From Maricaulis sp. (lineage in GTDB: Bacteria; Pseudomonadota; Alphaproteobacteria; Caulobacterales; Maricaulaceae), in assembly GCF_017643475.1 (NCBI RefSeq), contig NZ_JAEPNI010000001.1, forward strand, positions 496,001 to 560,000: a DNA stretch of 64,000 nt, written 5' to 3'. The translations under genes and the position numbers were made by a program. The notes beneath the pieces are model-generated. The model was not told the DNA's origin. It worked only from the letters and a program-made list of their open reading frames with translations, and ran no database searches. Positions within the stretch are counted from its first letter, which is position 1, and every line of letters begins with the position of its first letter. Below are positions 17,142 through 26,587 of the stretch, in pieces.

Positions 17142-17215
17142 CTTGGCCTCCTTTCGCTAAGCGTGGAGCTCTTCAAGATTATGAGAAATTGCTGAACGGA
17201 ATCTGACCGGTGCGT

Positions 17216-18505
17216 TTACCGCAAATCCATTTCCAGGATTGTGGTTGTGGGGCGTTCTTGATCCGGATCGCTGCCGTCCTCCGGGAATAGCGGCCAGGCA
17301 CCATTGGCTACCAACCAGGCCCGGCCGTCGGCCAGATCGACCAGCGTCGGCTCGGTGCCCGGGCTCATGTCCGGGTGTCCGCGCAGCAGAACCTCGACAT
17401 TCTCGACAGCCGTGCCCTCGTCATTCAGGTCGATCGCCATCATCTGGTGCGGACGGGCACCGTTGCGTACGGCGACCAGACGCCCGTCGCGTGTGTTGAG
17501 CAGGCCGTCGATACCAATCAGCGAGACATCATTCGGACGAACCAGCGTCACGGACTGGTCTCCCAGATCAACGCGCCAGATGCCCATGGAATAGTCCGCC
17601 ACATAGAGTGCGCCACGGGCCAGCGCGACACCCTGCAGGTTCACAAAACGCGGATCCTCGGCCAGGACTTCCAGCTGCCCGGACACGCTGTCGAGGACAT
17701 AGACGCGCGGGGCACGGCTGTCAGAGACATATACGATCCCGTCGCGAACGACGAAGTCGGCCATCTGCTGGGCGCCTTCGATTTCATAACGGCGATAAAG
17801 ATCGCCGGTCATCAGGTCGAAGGCGAACAGCGCGGTGCCTTCTTCCTCGCCCTCTTCCATCGGGGTTTGCGGAACCACACCGGATGCGGCCCACACGAGG
17901 CGGGTACGGTCATCCACAGCAACGCCAAACACGGACCAAAGCCCGTCATCACGGTCAGCGAAGACGATCGGTTCATCGCGGGCGAACGGTTCCAGCAGGA
18001 TGATCTGACGCTGGGCCACGGAGGACAGGAAAAGACGGTCCGTCTCGATGTCCATGGCCACGCCCTCAATCAGCGCATCCGGCAAGTCGACCACGGCAAA
18101 ACGCTCGGCCTGGCCAGTCGCGGCGGCATTGGCTTCCAGCGAAGCGATGATCGCATCATACCTTGCTGTGTCGGTCTCGCGCAGCATGGCCTCAGCTCGG
18201 GAGGGGTCATAGGTCAGACCGGCGGCAACCATCGCATCGAGTGCTTCGAAGGCGTCATTCGCGTTACCCCCCCGGTTTGCGACCGCAAAAAGTCCTCCCA
18301 GGGCTGCTGGATGAGCCGGTTTCAGCGCCAGCACCGCTTCCAGCGCGCGCTTTGCGGCTTCCAGATCTCCTTGTCCGAAATAGGATTGCGCCAGGCCGAA
18401 CAGTTCGGTTGAGACTGTTTGTGGTGTTGGTGCTTCCGTTTCCTGCGCCATGGCCGGTGCCGAAAGACCCAATGAAACCGCAAGGGCAAGAATTTGATTT
18501 CGCAC
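17216..18505 (-). CDS. Exported TPR plus beta-propeller (SMP-30/YncE-like) protein
   Basis: The 429-residue protein has a Sec signal (NQILALAVSLGLSAPAMAQ), a short TPR region (residues about 30-110: LAQSYFGQGDLEAAKRALEA, then a second helix pair), and a six-bladed propeller-like region from about residue 135, with LIEGVAMDIETDRLFLSSV, VYVSDSRAPRVYVLDSVSG and LYVADYSMGIWRVDLG. The propeller resembles SMP-30/gluconolactonase or YncE proteins. No catalytic metal site could be confirmed. The GTG at 18505 is chosen because GGGGAG lies eight bases upstream and it directly begins the signal peptide; the frame is open to 18562. Confidence 0.78.
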   Translation of the reverse strand: MRNQILALAVSLGLSAPAMAQETEAPTPQTVSTELFGLAQSYFGQGDLEAAKRALEAVLALKPAHPAALGGLFAVANRGGNANDAFEALDAMVAAGLTYDPSRAEAMLRETDTARYDAIIASLEANAAATGQAERFAVVDLPDALIEGVAMDIETDRLFLSSVAQRQIILLEPFARDEPIVFADRDDGLWSVFGVAVDDRTRLVWAASGVVPQTPMEEGEEEGTALFAFDLMTGDLYRRYEIEGAQQMADFVVRDGIVYVSDSRAPRVYVLDSVSGQLEVLAEDPRFVNLQGVALARGALYVADYSMGIWRVDLGDQSVTLVRPNDVSLIGIDGLLNTRDGRLVAVRNGARPHQMMAIDLNDEGTAVENVEVLLRGHPDMSPGTEPTLVDLADGRAWLVANGAWPLFPEDGSDPDQERPTTTILEMDLR

Positions 18506-18604
18506 AGCTATTACTCCCCGAAAGCGCAACCCCGATTGCGCTTGACGGGGGCAGCTTACCAAATGAGACGCCCTGATCCAAAGCTCCGCATCATGACGAT
18601 GTTG

Positions 18605-19069
18605 TCATCGTGTCAGCGTGCCGTCGATGACATAGGCGAGGACGTCTGCGACCTGTTCAGGCTTTGTGCAGGTGGCCAGCGCTGCAGCGTCCACCTCCTT
18701 CATCGGATGGGTCAGGCTGTCATCGCGCAGGGTAATGAGGGGCGTGCCGATCGCGGCGGTGTAACCCGCATCGAAAGCGGCATTCCACTGGCGATATTTC
18801 TCGCCGAAGCGCACGACGACTACGTCCGCCCGATCCAGCAGGGTGCGGGTCCGGATGGCGTTCAGCTTGGCGCCCTTGTGGTCGCGCCAGAAGGGCTTGT
18901 CTTCCTCGCCCATGATCACGGCGCCGCAATCATCACTGTCCTCGTGCACCGTGACCGGGCCGACAAAGTCGACCGGCAGGTTCATGGTCTTGACGGCGTC
19001 GACAATGCGCTCGCGCCAGTCGGTATGGATCTCGCCCGACAGATAGACTGTCCAGATTGCTTCACTCAT
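18605..19069 (-). CDS. ytoQ: YtoQ family protein
   Basis: The 154-residue protein matches the YtoQ family: VYLSGEIHTDWRERI at the start, ADVVVVRFGEKYRQWNAAFD in the middle and a C-terminal helix after MKEVDAAALA. The fold is related to nucleoside deoxyribosyltransferase-like proteins; the reaction is not known. Its ATG overlaps the dapF stop (ATGA), so it is coupled to dapF. Low complexity and absence of a signal peptide point to a cytosolic location. Confidence 0.88.
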   Translation of the reverse strand: MSEAIWTVYLSGEIHTDWRERIVDAVKTMNLPVDFVGPVTVHEDSDDCGAVIMGEEDKPFWRDHKGAKLNAIRTRTLLDRADVVVVRFGEKYRQWNAAFDAGYTAAIGTPLITLRDDSLTHPMKEVDAAALATCTKPEQVADVLAYVIDGTLTR

Positions 19070-19908
19070 CCTGTGTCTCCCCCGGAGTTTGTTATCGTCA
19101 GGTGGATTTCGCCCTCGTCCTCGACCGGGCCGGTCATGATCACGTGGTTGTCGCTTTCACGCCATTCAATGATCAGCTCCCCGCCGTCCGCCATGATAGA
19201 GGCCTTGCGTTCAGCGAGGCCGCGGCGGTGTGCAGCGACCAGGGTCGCGCATGCGGCGGTGCCACACGCCGCGGTTATGCCTACACCGCGTTCCCATACT
19301 CGAAGCCGGATATGGGCCCGATCATAGATCTGGGCGAAACTGGCATTGACCTTTTCCGGGAAGATCGGATCCAGCTCGACTTCCGGACCCAGCCGGTCGA
19401 CCGGGAACGTCTCGACATCGCGAATGAAGAAGACAGCGTGCGGATTGCCCATATTCACGGCGCCCGGTCGTTCTATGGCGATACCGTCCGCCTCGAAGCT
19501 GACACCCATCTCCACGGTGTCCAACTCCCGGGCAAGCGGGATGTTCTGCCAGCCGAGTCGTGGCTGGCCCATGTCGACGCTGACCTGCATCTCGCCGGCA
19601 TTGCGGGCAAATAGCAACCCGCCTGCCGTCGCGATTGCGACCGTATCGGCCCCGCTTTCCTGCAACAGAACCCAGCCTGCGGCGCGGGTCCCATTGCCAC
19701 AGGCGCCGACCTGGTCTCCATCCGCGTTCCAGATGCGCATGAAGGCATCGCCGGTATCGCTGTCCTCCAGCGCCAGCAACTGGTCGAACGCGTGCTGCTG
19801 TGCCCATCGGCGCACAGTTTCCGGGCCGATCTCCAGGAAACCGGCCTGGCCCCGGGCATCGATCAGGATGAAGCGGTTGCCCGCGCCGTTCATTTTTCTC
19901 GCAATCAT
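19066..19908 (-). CDS. dapF: Diaminopimelate epimerase
   Basis: The 280-residue enzyme interconverts LL- and meso-diaminopimelate for lysine and peptidoglycan synthesis. The start MIARKMNGAGNRFILID matches the family. The two catalytic cysteines are in ACGNGTRAAGWV (Cys70) and TAACGTAAC (Cys215), and the substrate loops MGNPHAVFF and RVWERGVGIT are present. The start at 19908 is chosen since family homology begins there; a longer open frame upstream has no similarity and runs into the divergent peptidase gene's leader. It is followed by ytoQ with a four-base overlap. Confidence 0.95.
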   Translation of the reverse strand: MIARKMNGAGNRFILIDARGQAGFLEIGPETVRRWAQQHAFDQLLALEDSDTGDAFMRIWNADGDQVGACGNGTRAAGWVLLQESGADTVAIATAGGLLFARNAGEMQVSVDMGQPRLGWQNIPLARELDTVEMGVSFEADGIAIERPGAVNMGNPHAVFFIRDVETFPVDRLGPEVELDPIFPEKVNASFAQIYDRAHIRLRVWERGVGITAACGTAACATLVAAHRRGLAERKASIMADGGELIIEWRESDNHVIMTGPVEDEGEIHLTITNSGGDTG

Positions 19909-19993
19909 GTGCTTCGCATACCGCCGAGGCCGCTTTACGTCCAGCACCGGTCTGGTCTTAACTGCGTCGGGAACTTTTCTAGGGGAGCTCGAG

Positions 19994-22183
19994 ATGTCGA
20001 GACGTATCGCGACTTGGTCAGCGGCGATCAGCGCGCTGACGATTGCAGCCTGCAGCCCGTCACAGCCAGGAGACCAGGAAACAGTGGCCAGCGACACTGA
20101 AACCGAAAACACCGGGCGCCAGATCGTCCAGATCGATCCCAGCAATGACCCGCGGGTCTGGCTGGAAGAGGTCGAGGGCGAGGATGCCATGGTCTGGGTC
20201 GAAGGCCAGAATGAACGCACTTATGAACGCCTCCAGGGTGATGCGCTCTACCAGGAGCTCTTCGATGAGGCGCTCTCGATCTATGAGAGCAATGACCGTA
20301 TTCCTTACGGCTCTTTTTATGCCGGTTATGTCTGGAATTTCTGGCAGGACGCCGAGAATACGCATGGCCTCTGGCGTCGTACCTCGCTGGAAAGCTATCT
20401 CTCTGACAGCCCGGACTGGGATGTAATCCTGGACCTGGATGCCCTGTCCGAAGCGGAAGGCCGTAACTGGGTCTGGCGGGGATCCAACTGCCTGACTCCG
20501 GATTATGACCGCTGTATCCTGACGCTGTCGGACGGTGGTTCCGATGCCGCGGTTCGCCGCGAATTCCTGATCTCCGAACGCGCCTTTGTCGAGGACGGTT
20601 TCATTACGCCGGAATCCAAGGGCGGTATCGACTGGATCGACGAGAACACGGTGATGATCGGTCTTGCCATCGGTGAGGAAGACAGCACGGATTCCGGTTA
20701 TGCCAGTGTCGCCTATCGCTGGGAACGGGGCACGCCGTATGAAAGCGCCACCGAGATCATTCGCGGCGATCGCACGGACGTCGCCATGTGGGGCTTCCGC
20801 ATGGAAGACAGCGACGGCACCGCCTACATGATGATGAGCCAGGCCGTCACCTTCTATGACACGGTGTACTGGCATCTGCCCGATGGCGGCGAGCCGATGC
20901 AGATGCCTCTGCCGGCCAAGTCGTCCCTGCGGGCCCTTTACCAGGACCAGCTGGTCTTCACGGTCGAGGAAGACTGGACCCCGGTCGAGGGTGGCACGAC
21001 TTACGCCCAGGGCTCGGTTCTGTCCTTCTCCATGTCGGAATTTGCGGCCAATGGTGAACTGCCCCAGATCTTCACCGTCTACATGCCGCGAGAGCGCCAG
21101 TCGGTGGGCTCGATCCAGTCGACCCGCTCTGCCCTGCTCATGGCGATCGACGAGAATGTCGTCGGCGGTATCGAGGCGTTCAGCTTTGCGGGTGACGAAT
21201 GGACCTCCGAATCCGTTCCGGTCCCGGAAAACCTGACCTTGTCAATCAGCTCTGCGGACAGCGGCGAGGATATCTTCTTCTTCAATGCCGAGGGCTTCCT
21301 GACGCCGGACACGCTCTACATGGGCAATGTCGCCGACATGACCGTTAACCCGATCAAGTCGATCCCGGAGCGTTTCAATGCCGAGGGCCTGATCGTGGAG
21401 CAGCTGGAGTCCACGTCTGCGGACGGCACGCGCATCCCGTACTTCGTGGTCCGCCACGAAGATACGGTGATGGATGGGTCCACGCCGACACTGCTCTATG
21501 CCTATGGCGGTTTCGAGGTTTCCATCCGTCCAAGCTATTCCGGTTCGCGTGGCCGTCTGTGGCTGGAGCGCGGCGGCGCCTATGTGGTGGCCAATATCCG
21601 CGGCGGTGGCGAGTTTGGCCCGTCCTGGCACCAGGCTGGTCTGAAAATGGATCGCCAGCGCATTTATGACGACCTTATCTCGGTCGCCGAGGACATGCAT
21701 ACGCGTGGCCTCACCAGCCCGCGCCGCACGGCCGTCTATGGCGGATCCAATGGCGGCCTGCTGACCGGTGTCATGTATACCCAGCGTCCGGACCTGTGGA
21801 ATGCCGTGGTCTCGGCGGTTCCGCTGCTGGACATGCTGCGTTTCCACACCCTGCTGGCCGGGGCGTCCTGGATGGGCGAATACGGCAACCCGGAAGATCC
21901 GGATGAGGGCAGTTTCCTGCGCTCGATCTCGCCCTACCACAATGTGGATGCGAACGGCGATTATCCGGAAATCTACATCTACACCTCAACCAAGGATGAC
22001 CGCGTCCATCCGGGCCATGCCCGCAAGATGGCGCACCTCCTGGAAGAGCTTGGCCATGAGTATCTCTATTACGAGAACACCGAGGGCGGTCATGCTGCCG
22101 CAGCGGACCTCTCCGAGTATGCCCGCCGCGACGCCATGCTCTACACCTTCCTGATGCAGAACCTCATGGGTGATGACGAATAG
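19994..22183 (+). CDS. Prolyl oligopeptidase family (S9A) lipoprotein
   Basis: The 729-residue protein starts with a lipoprotein signal (ATWSAAISALTIAAC), then the S9A propeller (begins DPRVWLEEVEGEDAMVWVE) and an alpha/beta-hydrolase domain. The catalytic triad is Ser585 in YGGSNGG, Asp668 in KDDRVHP and His700 in EGGHAAA. It would cleave prolyl bonds of short peptides, probably in the periplasm, given the lipid anchor. AGGGGAG seven bases before the ATG supports the start. It diverges from dapF and ends in a strong terminator. Confidence 0.93.
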   Translation: MSRRIATWSAAISALTIAACSPSQPGDQETVASDTETENTGRQIVQIDPSNDPRVWLEEVEGEDAMVWVEGQNERTYERLQGDALYQELFDEALSIYESNDRIPYGSFYAGYVWNFWQDAENTHGLWRRTSLESYLSDSPDWDVILDLDALSEAEGRNWVWRGSNCLTPDYDRCILTLSDGGSDAAVRREFLISERAFVEDGFITPESKGGIDWIDENTVMIGLAIGEEDSTDSGYASVAYRWERGTPYESATEIIRGDRTDVAMWGFRMEDSDGTAYMMMSQAVTFYDTVYWHLPDGGEPMQMPLPAKSSLRALYQDQLVFTVEEDWTPVEGGTTYAQGSVLSFSMSEFAANGELPQIFTVYMPRERQSVGSIQSTRSALLMAIDENVVGGIEAFSFAGDEWTSESVPVPENLTLSISSADSGEDIFFFNAEGFLTPDTLYMGNVADMTVNPIKSIPERFNAEGLIVEQLESTSADGTRIPYFVVRHEDTVMDGSTPTLLYAYGGFEVSIRPSYSGSRGRLWLERGGAYVVANIRGGGEFGPSWHQAGLKMDRQRIYDDLISVAEDMHTRGLTSPRRTAVYGGSNGGLLTGVMYTQRPDLWNAVVSAVPLLDMLRFHTLLAGASWMGEYGNPEDPDEGSFLRSISPYHNVDANGDYPEIYIYTSTKDDRVHPGHARKMAHLLEELGHEYLYYENTEGGHAAAADLSEYARRDAMLYTFLMQNLMGDDE

Positions 22184-22203
22184 GAGCGTTGACGCTCCAA
22201 AGG

Positions 22204-22236
22204 AAAACCCCCGGCAGCGATGTCGGGGGGTTTTTT
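22204..22236 (+). terminator. Intrinsic terminator after the S9 peptidase
   Basis: AACCCCC pairs with GGGGGTT around a CGGCAGCGATGTCG loop region, followed by T6. Confidence 0.8.
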
Positions 22237-22404
22237 ATGTGGAGCTCGTTGATCTCACGGCAGTTCGCTGCGCTCACGCCTCCGATGGGGCGGCGCATTG
22301 GCGCCGACGCGCGGTCGCGCTTGCGAAGCCTGCGGCTTCGAGTGGTGCCCATTGGTTCAAAACCAGTTTGTGGTAATGAGATCAGTCCGGTATGGGAGGA
22401 GACT
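22237..22404. other. Intergenic stretch rich in inverted repeats
   Basis: The 168 bases between the peptidase terminator and the next gene hold several short inverted repeats, including CGAAGCC-TGC-GGCTTCG, GGCGC-CATT-like pairs around 22293, and TGGTTCAAAACCA. No protein gene is visible apart from frames without a ribosome-binding site. It may be the untranslated leader of the following lipoprotein gene or an eroded repeat element. Confidence 0.35.
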
Positions 22405-23178
22405 ATGTTACGTCCCGTTACGATCCTCTTCGCCGTGGTGTTGCTGTCGATCAGCATGACCGCATGTGCTGACGTGGCCGAAAGTCCGCAACCAGCTGAT
22501 TCAACTTTGTTGTTCACCCTCGGTGATCACGAGGTGACAACCGCGAATAGCATCCAATGGGTGGGCGCGCTGGATCCGACAGCAAGTAGACGTATCGCTG
22601 ATGGCCTTGAACGGGATGGTGTTCGATACTTGATTATCTCGTCGTCAGTTGCTGACAACGATACAGCTTTTGGGCTCGGTAATTATTTCCACAGTCGCCA
22701 GGATGTTATCCTGGTGATCGACGGGCAGTGCATCAGCGGTTGTTTTTCTGTGCTTGCCGCCGCAGCTTCAGAAGTGTGGGTCACAGACGGTAGTCTATAT
22801 GCCTACCGGGGCAGTCCGGTTTTTACGACTGAATTGATGGTCCGGCACGGCCTGCAAGATCATGACAGGTTCCTGCATGTAGCTGCCGACGGTGAGGTTT
22901 TGAGGTCATTGTACCACCGATTGGGCCTGTCACCTCAGATCCTCGTCGATGCGGGTGAGAAGCTGCTGCCAAACGGCGGATACGTTGAAAACGTGGGTGA
23001 AGACAGCCACTTCTTTTACGATCGCCTTTTCTGGGTGCCGTCACCCGAGTATCTCGCCCAGCACTCGATCGATCTTCAGGGTGATGTGATCATGGACCGG
23101 GGTGATGCGGCACGGCGTGTTTCGCATCACATTCCCCGCGAAATGATTAGCTCAGATTCTGAGTGGGGTTTCGAGTAG
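22405..23178 (+). CDS. Lipoprotein with ClpP/crotonase-like core
   Basis: A 257-residue protein with a lipoprotein signal and lipobox MTAC (Cys21). The central part reads YLIISSSVADNDTAFGLGN, then VILVIDGQCISGCFSVLAAA and VWVTDGSLYAYRGSP. This strand-glycine-CxSxC-helix order (Cys109, Ser111, Cys113) is the layout seen in exported proteins with a ClpP-like fold, where it positions the oxyanion region. No clear Ser-His-Asp triad was placed, so activity is uncertain. GGGAGGAG just upstream supports the ATG at 22405. Codon use is somewhat AT-richer than neighbours. Confidence 0.6.
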   Translation: MLRPVTILFAVVLLSISMTACADVAESPQPADSTLLFTLGDHEVTTANSIQWVGALDPTASRRIADGLERDGVRYLIISSSVADNDTAFGLGNYFHSRQDVILVIDGQCISGCFSVLAAAASEVWVTDGSLYAYRGSPVFTTELMVRHGLQDHDRFLHVAADGEVLRSLYHRLGLSPQILVDAGEKLLPNGGYVENVGEDSHFFYDRLFWVPSPEYLAQHSIDLQGDVIMDRGDAARRVSHHIPREMISSDSEWGFE

Positions 23179-23383
23179 GTAAATCCCGCTCGATCGATGA
23201 TCCTGGCGAAAATGTTGTCGTAAGGAAGCGCTGTGGCTTGCCCCACTAGGCGTGGTTTGCCCGGGTGATCTCAGCTCGTGTGTCTGCGTCGCGGCCACCA
23301 CGGAATAACCGCTGCGCTGCGTTGCTCTTTTCCTTTGTTGGGCAAGGTCGTGGGTTCACGGCTCGACCTATAGCACCAAAATA

Positions 23384-23412
23384 AAAACCCCGCGATCTCT
23401 CCCGGGGTTTCA
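23384..23412 (-). terminator. Intrinsic terminator (minus strand)
   Basis: AAACCCCG and CGGGGTTT flank a GATCTCTC loop region; on the minus strand the stem is followed by TTTTTATTTT, ending the SnoaL-like gene's transcript. Confidence 0.75.
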
Positions 23413-23434
23413 TCAAAGACAGGTCAGCGCAGAA

Positions 23435-23956
23435 TTACCGGGCGCCGCTGTATACAAACGCCTCGTCGACCTGGATGTCCTCGGTCTGCTGGCGCCAGAG
23501 GATGGAGGCGATTTTCCATTCGCCCTCGATCTTGAACAGGGTGATGAAATTGACCCCGATCAGGAAAACCTCGCCGGTGCGGCCATTGGTGCCTTCATAG
23601 GATGAGCGTGCCACGGCGATCTCGCCCCAGATATCGATATCTGTGCGGGTCGCCGTTTCGTCGAAACCGTTCTCGACCAGCCATTCGCCGGAACGTTCGA
23701 TGTAACCTTCAACGCCGAAAACCGTGCCGCGTCCCTGGCCGTTCGGCCCGGCGCCAACGGCACCCATGGACGCGTTTTCAACGAACAGCGAGCGCATGCG
23801 ATCAAAATCACGGGCCTCACCGACCGGACCGGAAATGACGTCGTAGAGCGCGTCGATCGTGGTCTCGATGTCGGAACGATCATCGGCAAAGGCCGGAGCA
23901 GCCACGAGGCTGGCCAGCGTTGCTGCAGCAACAGCAAGTGTCTTGAGTGTTTTCAT
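23435..23956 (-). CDS. Exported SnoaL/NTF2-like protein
   Basis: The 173-residue protein has a Sec signal peptide (MKTLKTLAVAAATLASLVAA, cleaved after AFA) and an NTF2-like cone fold: DIETTIDALYDVISG, DFDRMRSLFVENASM and the C-terminal strand pair FITLFKIEGEWKIASILWRQ. Members of this superfamily can be enzymes or ligand-binding proteins; the catalytic Asp/His pattern was not confirmed. The likely location is periplasm. It is a single-gene unit ended by the terminator at 23384-23412. Confidence 0.75.
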   Translation of the reverse strand: MKTLKTLAVAAATLASLVAAPAFADDRSDIETTIDALYDVISGPVGEARDFDRMRSLFVENASMGAVGAGPNGQGRGTVFGVEGYIERSGEWLVENGFDETATRTDIDIWGEIAVARSSYEGTNGRTGEVFLIGVNFITLFKIEGEWKIASILWRQQTEDIQVDEAFVYSGAR

Positions 23957-24031
23957 GAATCCCCTCCCGAAGATGTGCCTACAGGCTCCACCATCTGGCC
24001 GGAGATTGGCAAGTTACGGGTTTGACAGGCT

Positions 24032-25714
24032 CTAGCTCGCCAGCTGTTGCAGCATCGTCTGGATGTTCACCAGCTTGGGGCGGGCTTCCGGGGTCTGGGC
24101 TTCTTTCAGGCCCATTTCCGATTTGATCTGGCGCAGGGCGCGGGCCTGGGCGTCAGTGCGGCACTGGCCGGCGGGCAGGGCGCCTGCGGTGGCGAGTTTC
24201 AAAAGGCCCTCGGCCTTGTCCAGCGCGGGGCGCGGGCCGGCTTCCACGGCGTTGAGGATCTTGGTGTCATCGATGATCTTCAAGCCCATCTGGTCGATCA
24301 TGCCGGAGAGGTCGGCCTTGTCGGCTTCATTGAACTTGCTGCGCAGGATACGGGTCTGGTGCGAGGTCAGAAGCGACATGCGTTCCAGAGGCTTGCCGTC
24401 GCCGCGCACAAAATACTGGTCAGTCTGGTTTGACCCTAGCGCGGTGCGGACATATCCGGCGAGTTTCGCCTTGTTGGCATCGCCAACGATGTTTTCTTCC
24501 AGCTGCAGGAGCCGGTCCAGCTCTTCACTGGCGTCGTTGGAGAAGCGCAGGAGCTCGTCGATCGTCTCCGGCTGCAAGAGGCGGGCGGAGCGGGCGGTAA
24601 AGGCCTTGCTCATCTGGTCCAGCGGCAGGTCCTGGCCCGCACAGGTCACCAGTTTCTGTGCCAGTTCACGCGCCAGGCGGACTTCCTCGCGCACACTTTT
24701 GGGGCGCAGGCGTTTGGGCTTTTCCAGTTCCTTGAGCAGGCGTTGACCGATGTATGTGCGACACTCGTCGAGTTCACCCGCAGAGATGCGTTTGGCCATA
24801 CGGCGCGCGCCGCTGGGGGCCATGTTCATCGCGTCGGCGTGCGGGTCGCCGTCATAAAGACAGATCAGCCGCTCAATCGTCTCGCCCAGATCATTACACT
24901 TGCCCAGAAGCGCCTCGCCCCCGGCTTCAAACCCGATGACGTCGGCCAGATACCCGTCCACTTCGGCGCGGGCAAATTCACGGGCCTTTTCGTCCTCCGG
25001 CAATTGTTCAGACATGTCGAGCAGAGCGTCGAGCTTGTCCCCATAGCTGCGCTTGCCCATGAGCGCGTCGGCCATGGCGCCGCGCAGCGTATAGGCGCGA
25101 CTGTCCTTGGCGTGGATATCGGCCGCTACTTCCGCAAAATCCTTGCCCTTGGGATAGGTCGGAATGCGACCGTCGCGCTGGTCCTTGTAGATGCGTTTCA
25201 GACCGCGCTGGACCAGGTCATTGAGCTGTTTGACGAACGTCTGGACATCCGCATCGCTGTCCTGGGCGCTGGCCACGGCGATCTTTTGTACGGCGTGCTG
25301 AAGTTCGGTGCCGGAGGCCTCCAGCGTTTCCACCAGGTCCGGCCGGTGCAACAATTCCATCGGAACGGCCTTATTGCGCTCGAACCAGCCGGTCAGGGAG
25401 CGGCGGATGGTTTCGCGGGCGTGTGGCTTGGCGAGATCATCCGGCGTCAGGCAGGGAAGGGTGGCTTCCCGGTCATTATCGGTCTCGATCTGGTAGCGGT
25501 CATGGCCGCCCTCGAAAATCGGTACCGAACGGAACTTGCGTTCGCCGTCGTCGAAATTTTCCTTAGTGACCAGGACTGAGCCGTCCTTGAATTCGCGCAA
25601 CAGGGCGTGCGCCTTGCGAATGGCATCGTCGCGAACCGGAAGCGCGTCATGCAATGCCCAGCCCGCATTGCGGTTCTTCTTCAGGAAGATTTCGAAGTGA
25701 AGCTCTTTGCTCAT
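24032..25714 (-). CDS. Conserved hypothetical protein, 560 residues
   Basis: No domain was recognised. The protein starts MSKELHFEIFLKKNRNAGW and is soluble, charged and mostly helical, with segments such as RFSNDASEELDRLLQLEEN and a repeated Leu/Glu/Asp/Arg pattern that suggests long helical bundles. A beta-rich start (residues 1-90, with SVLVTKENFDDGERKFRSVPIF) precedes the helical part. No signal peptide or membrane segment. It diverges from chvI across a 160-base gap and lies next to no metabolic genes. This layout (large protein divergent to chvI) could hint at regulation by the ChvGI system, but that is inference. Confidence 0.75.
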   Translation of the reverse strand: MSKELHFEIFLKKNRNAGWALHDALPVRDDAIRKAHALLREFKDGSVLVTKENFDDGERKFRSVPIFEGGHDRYQIETDNDREATLPCLTPDDLAKPHARETIRRSLTGWFERNKAVPMELLHRPDLVETLEASGTELQHAVQKIAVASAQDSDADVQTFVKQLNDLVQRGLKRIYKDQRDGRIPTYPKGKDFAEVAADIHAKDSRAYTLRGAMADALMGKRSYGDKLDALLDMSEQLPEDEKAREFARAEVDGYLADVIGFEAGGEALLGKCNDLGETIERLICLYDGDPHADAMNMAPSGARRMAKRISAGELDECRTYIGQRLLKELEKPKRLRPKSVREEVRLARELAQKLVTCAGQDLPLDQMSKAFTARSARLLQPETIDELLRFSNDASEELDRLLQLEENIVGDANKAKLAGYVRTALGSNQTDQYFVRGDGKPLERMSLLTSHQTRILRSKFNEADKADLSGMIDQMGLKIIDDTKILNAVEAGPRPALDKAEGLLKLATAGALPAGQCRTDAQARALRQIKSEMGLKEAQTPEARPKLVNIQTMLQQLAS

Positions 25715-25873
25715 GGTCCTGCCCCTTGTGCATTAACCATCGCAGATTTGGTTTAAGACGGAGTGAACCTGGGGTTTTGCCGCGTTTGCCGCTTGGCGTG
25801 TTGCGCCGGACGCGTCTATGCTTTCAGGCGAAGACCACGACAGCTGCGCACATGCGCGAACTGCGGAGACGGT

Positions 25874-26587
25874 ATGGCTACCATCGCGCTCGTCGATGAC
25901 GACGAGAATATCATCACCTCGGTGTCCATCTTCCTGGAAGACCAGGGCTATAATGTTCGAACCTATAATGATGGCGCGTCGGCCCTGACCGCCCTGGCCG
26001 ATGATCCGCCGGATTTGGGTATCTTCGATATCAAGATGCCGCGCATGGACGGTCTGGAATTGCTGCGCCGTTTGCGCCAGTCCTCCAACCTGCCGGTGAT
26101 CTTCCTGACCTCCAAGGATGACGAGTTCGACGAGGCGCTCGGTCTCAATCTCGGCGCCGATGACTATATCGCCAAACCCTTCTCCCAGCGCCTGTTGGGT
26201 GAGCGGGTGAAGGCGGTGTTGCGTCGTGCACGCTCGTCCAACGAGCCTATCACGCCGAACAATGTGCTCGAACCGGGCGACAGCAAGCCGCTGGAACGGG
26301 GCAAGCTGCTGCTCGACCCGAACCGACACGCCTGTTCCTGGGAAGGCGAACCTGTTCGCCTGACGGTCACAGAATTCCTGATTCTGCAGGCCCTGGCGAC
26401 GCGTCCGGGTTATGTCAAAAGCCGTGATAACCTGATGGACGCGGCCTATGACGACCAGGTCTATGTCGATGACCGTACCATCGACAGCCATATCAAGCGC
26501 ATCCGCAAGAAATTCCGGGAAGTCGACAAGTCGTTCGACTCGATCGAGACGCTCTATGGCGTTGGATACAGATACAAAGAGGACTAG
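25874..26587 (+). CDS. chvI: Response regulator ChvI
   Basis: The 237-residue OmpR-type regulator has a receiver domain with acidic DDDE (residues 8-11), phospho-Asp52 in [10 protein letters not shown] and Lys in FLTSKDD, then a winged-helix DNA-binding domain from about residue 130 ([48 protein letters not shown]). The sequence matches ChvI of Caulobacter/Agrobacterium, which controls envelope-stress and acid responses. The chosen ATG begins at the receiver. The sensor gene chvG overlaps its end by 32 bases. Confidence 0.93.
   Translation: MATIALVDDDENIITSVSIFLEDQGYNVRTYNDGASALTALADDPPDLGIFDIKMPRMDGLELLRRLRQSSNLPVIFLTSKDDEFDEALGLNLGADDYIAKPFSQRLLGERVKAVLRRARSSNEPITPNNVLEPGDSKPLERGKLLLDPNRHACSWEGEPVRLTVTEFLILQALATRPGYVKSRDNLMDAAYDDQVYVDDRTIDSHIKRIRKKFREVDKSFDSIETLYGVGYRYKED

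Noticed and set aside
22340-22375. GGTTCAAAACC near 22345 looks like a tRNA T-arm
   Set aside because: No acceptor, D-arm or anticodon arm can be placed around it.
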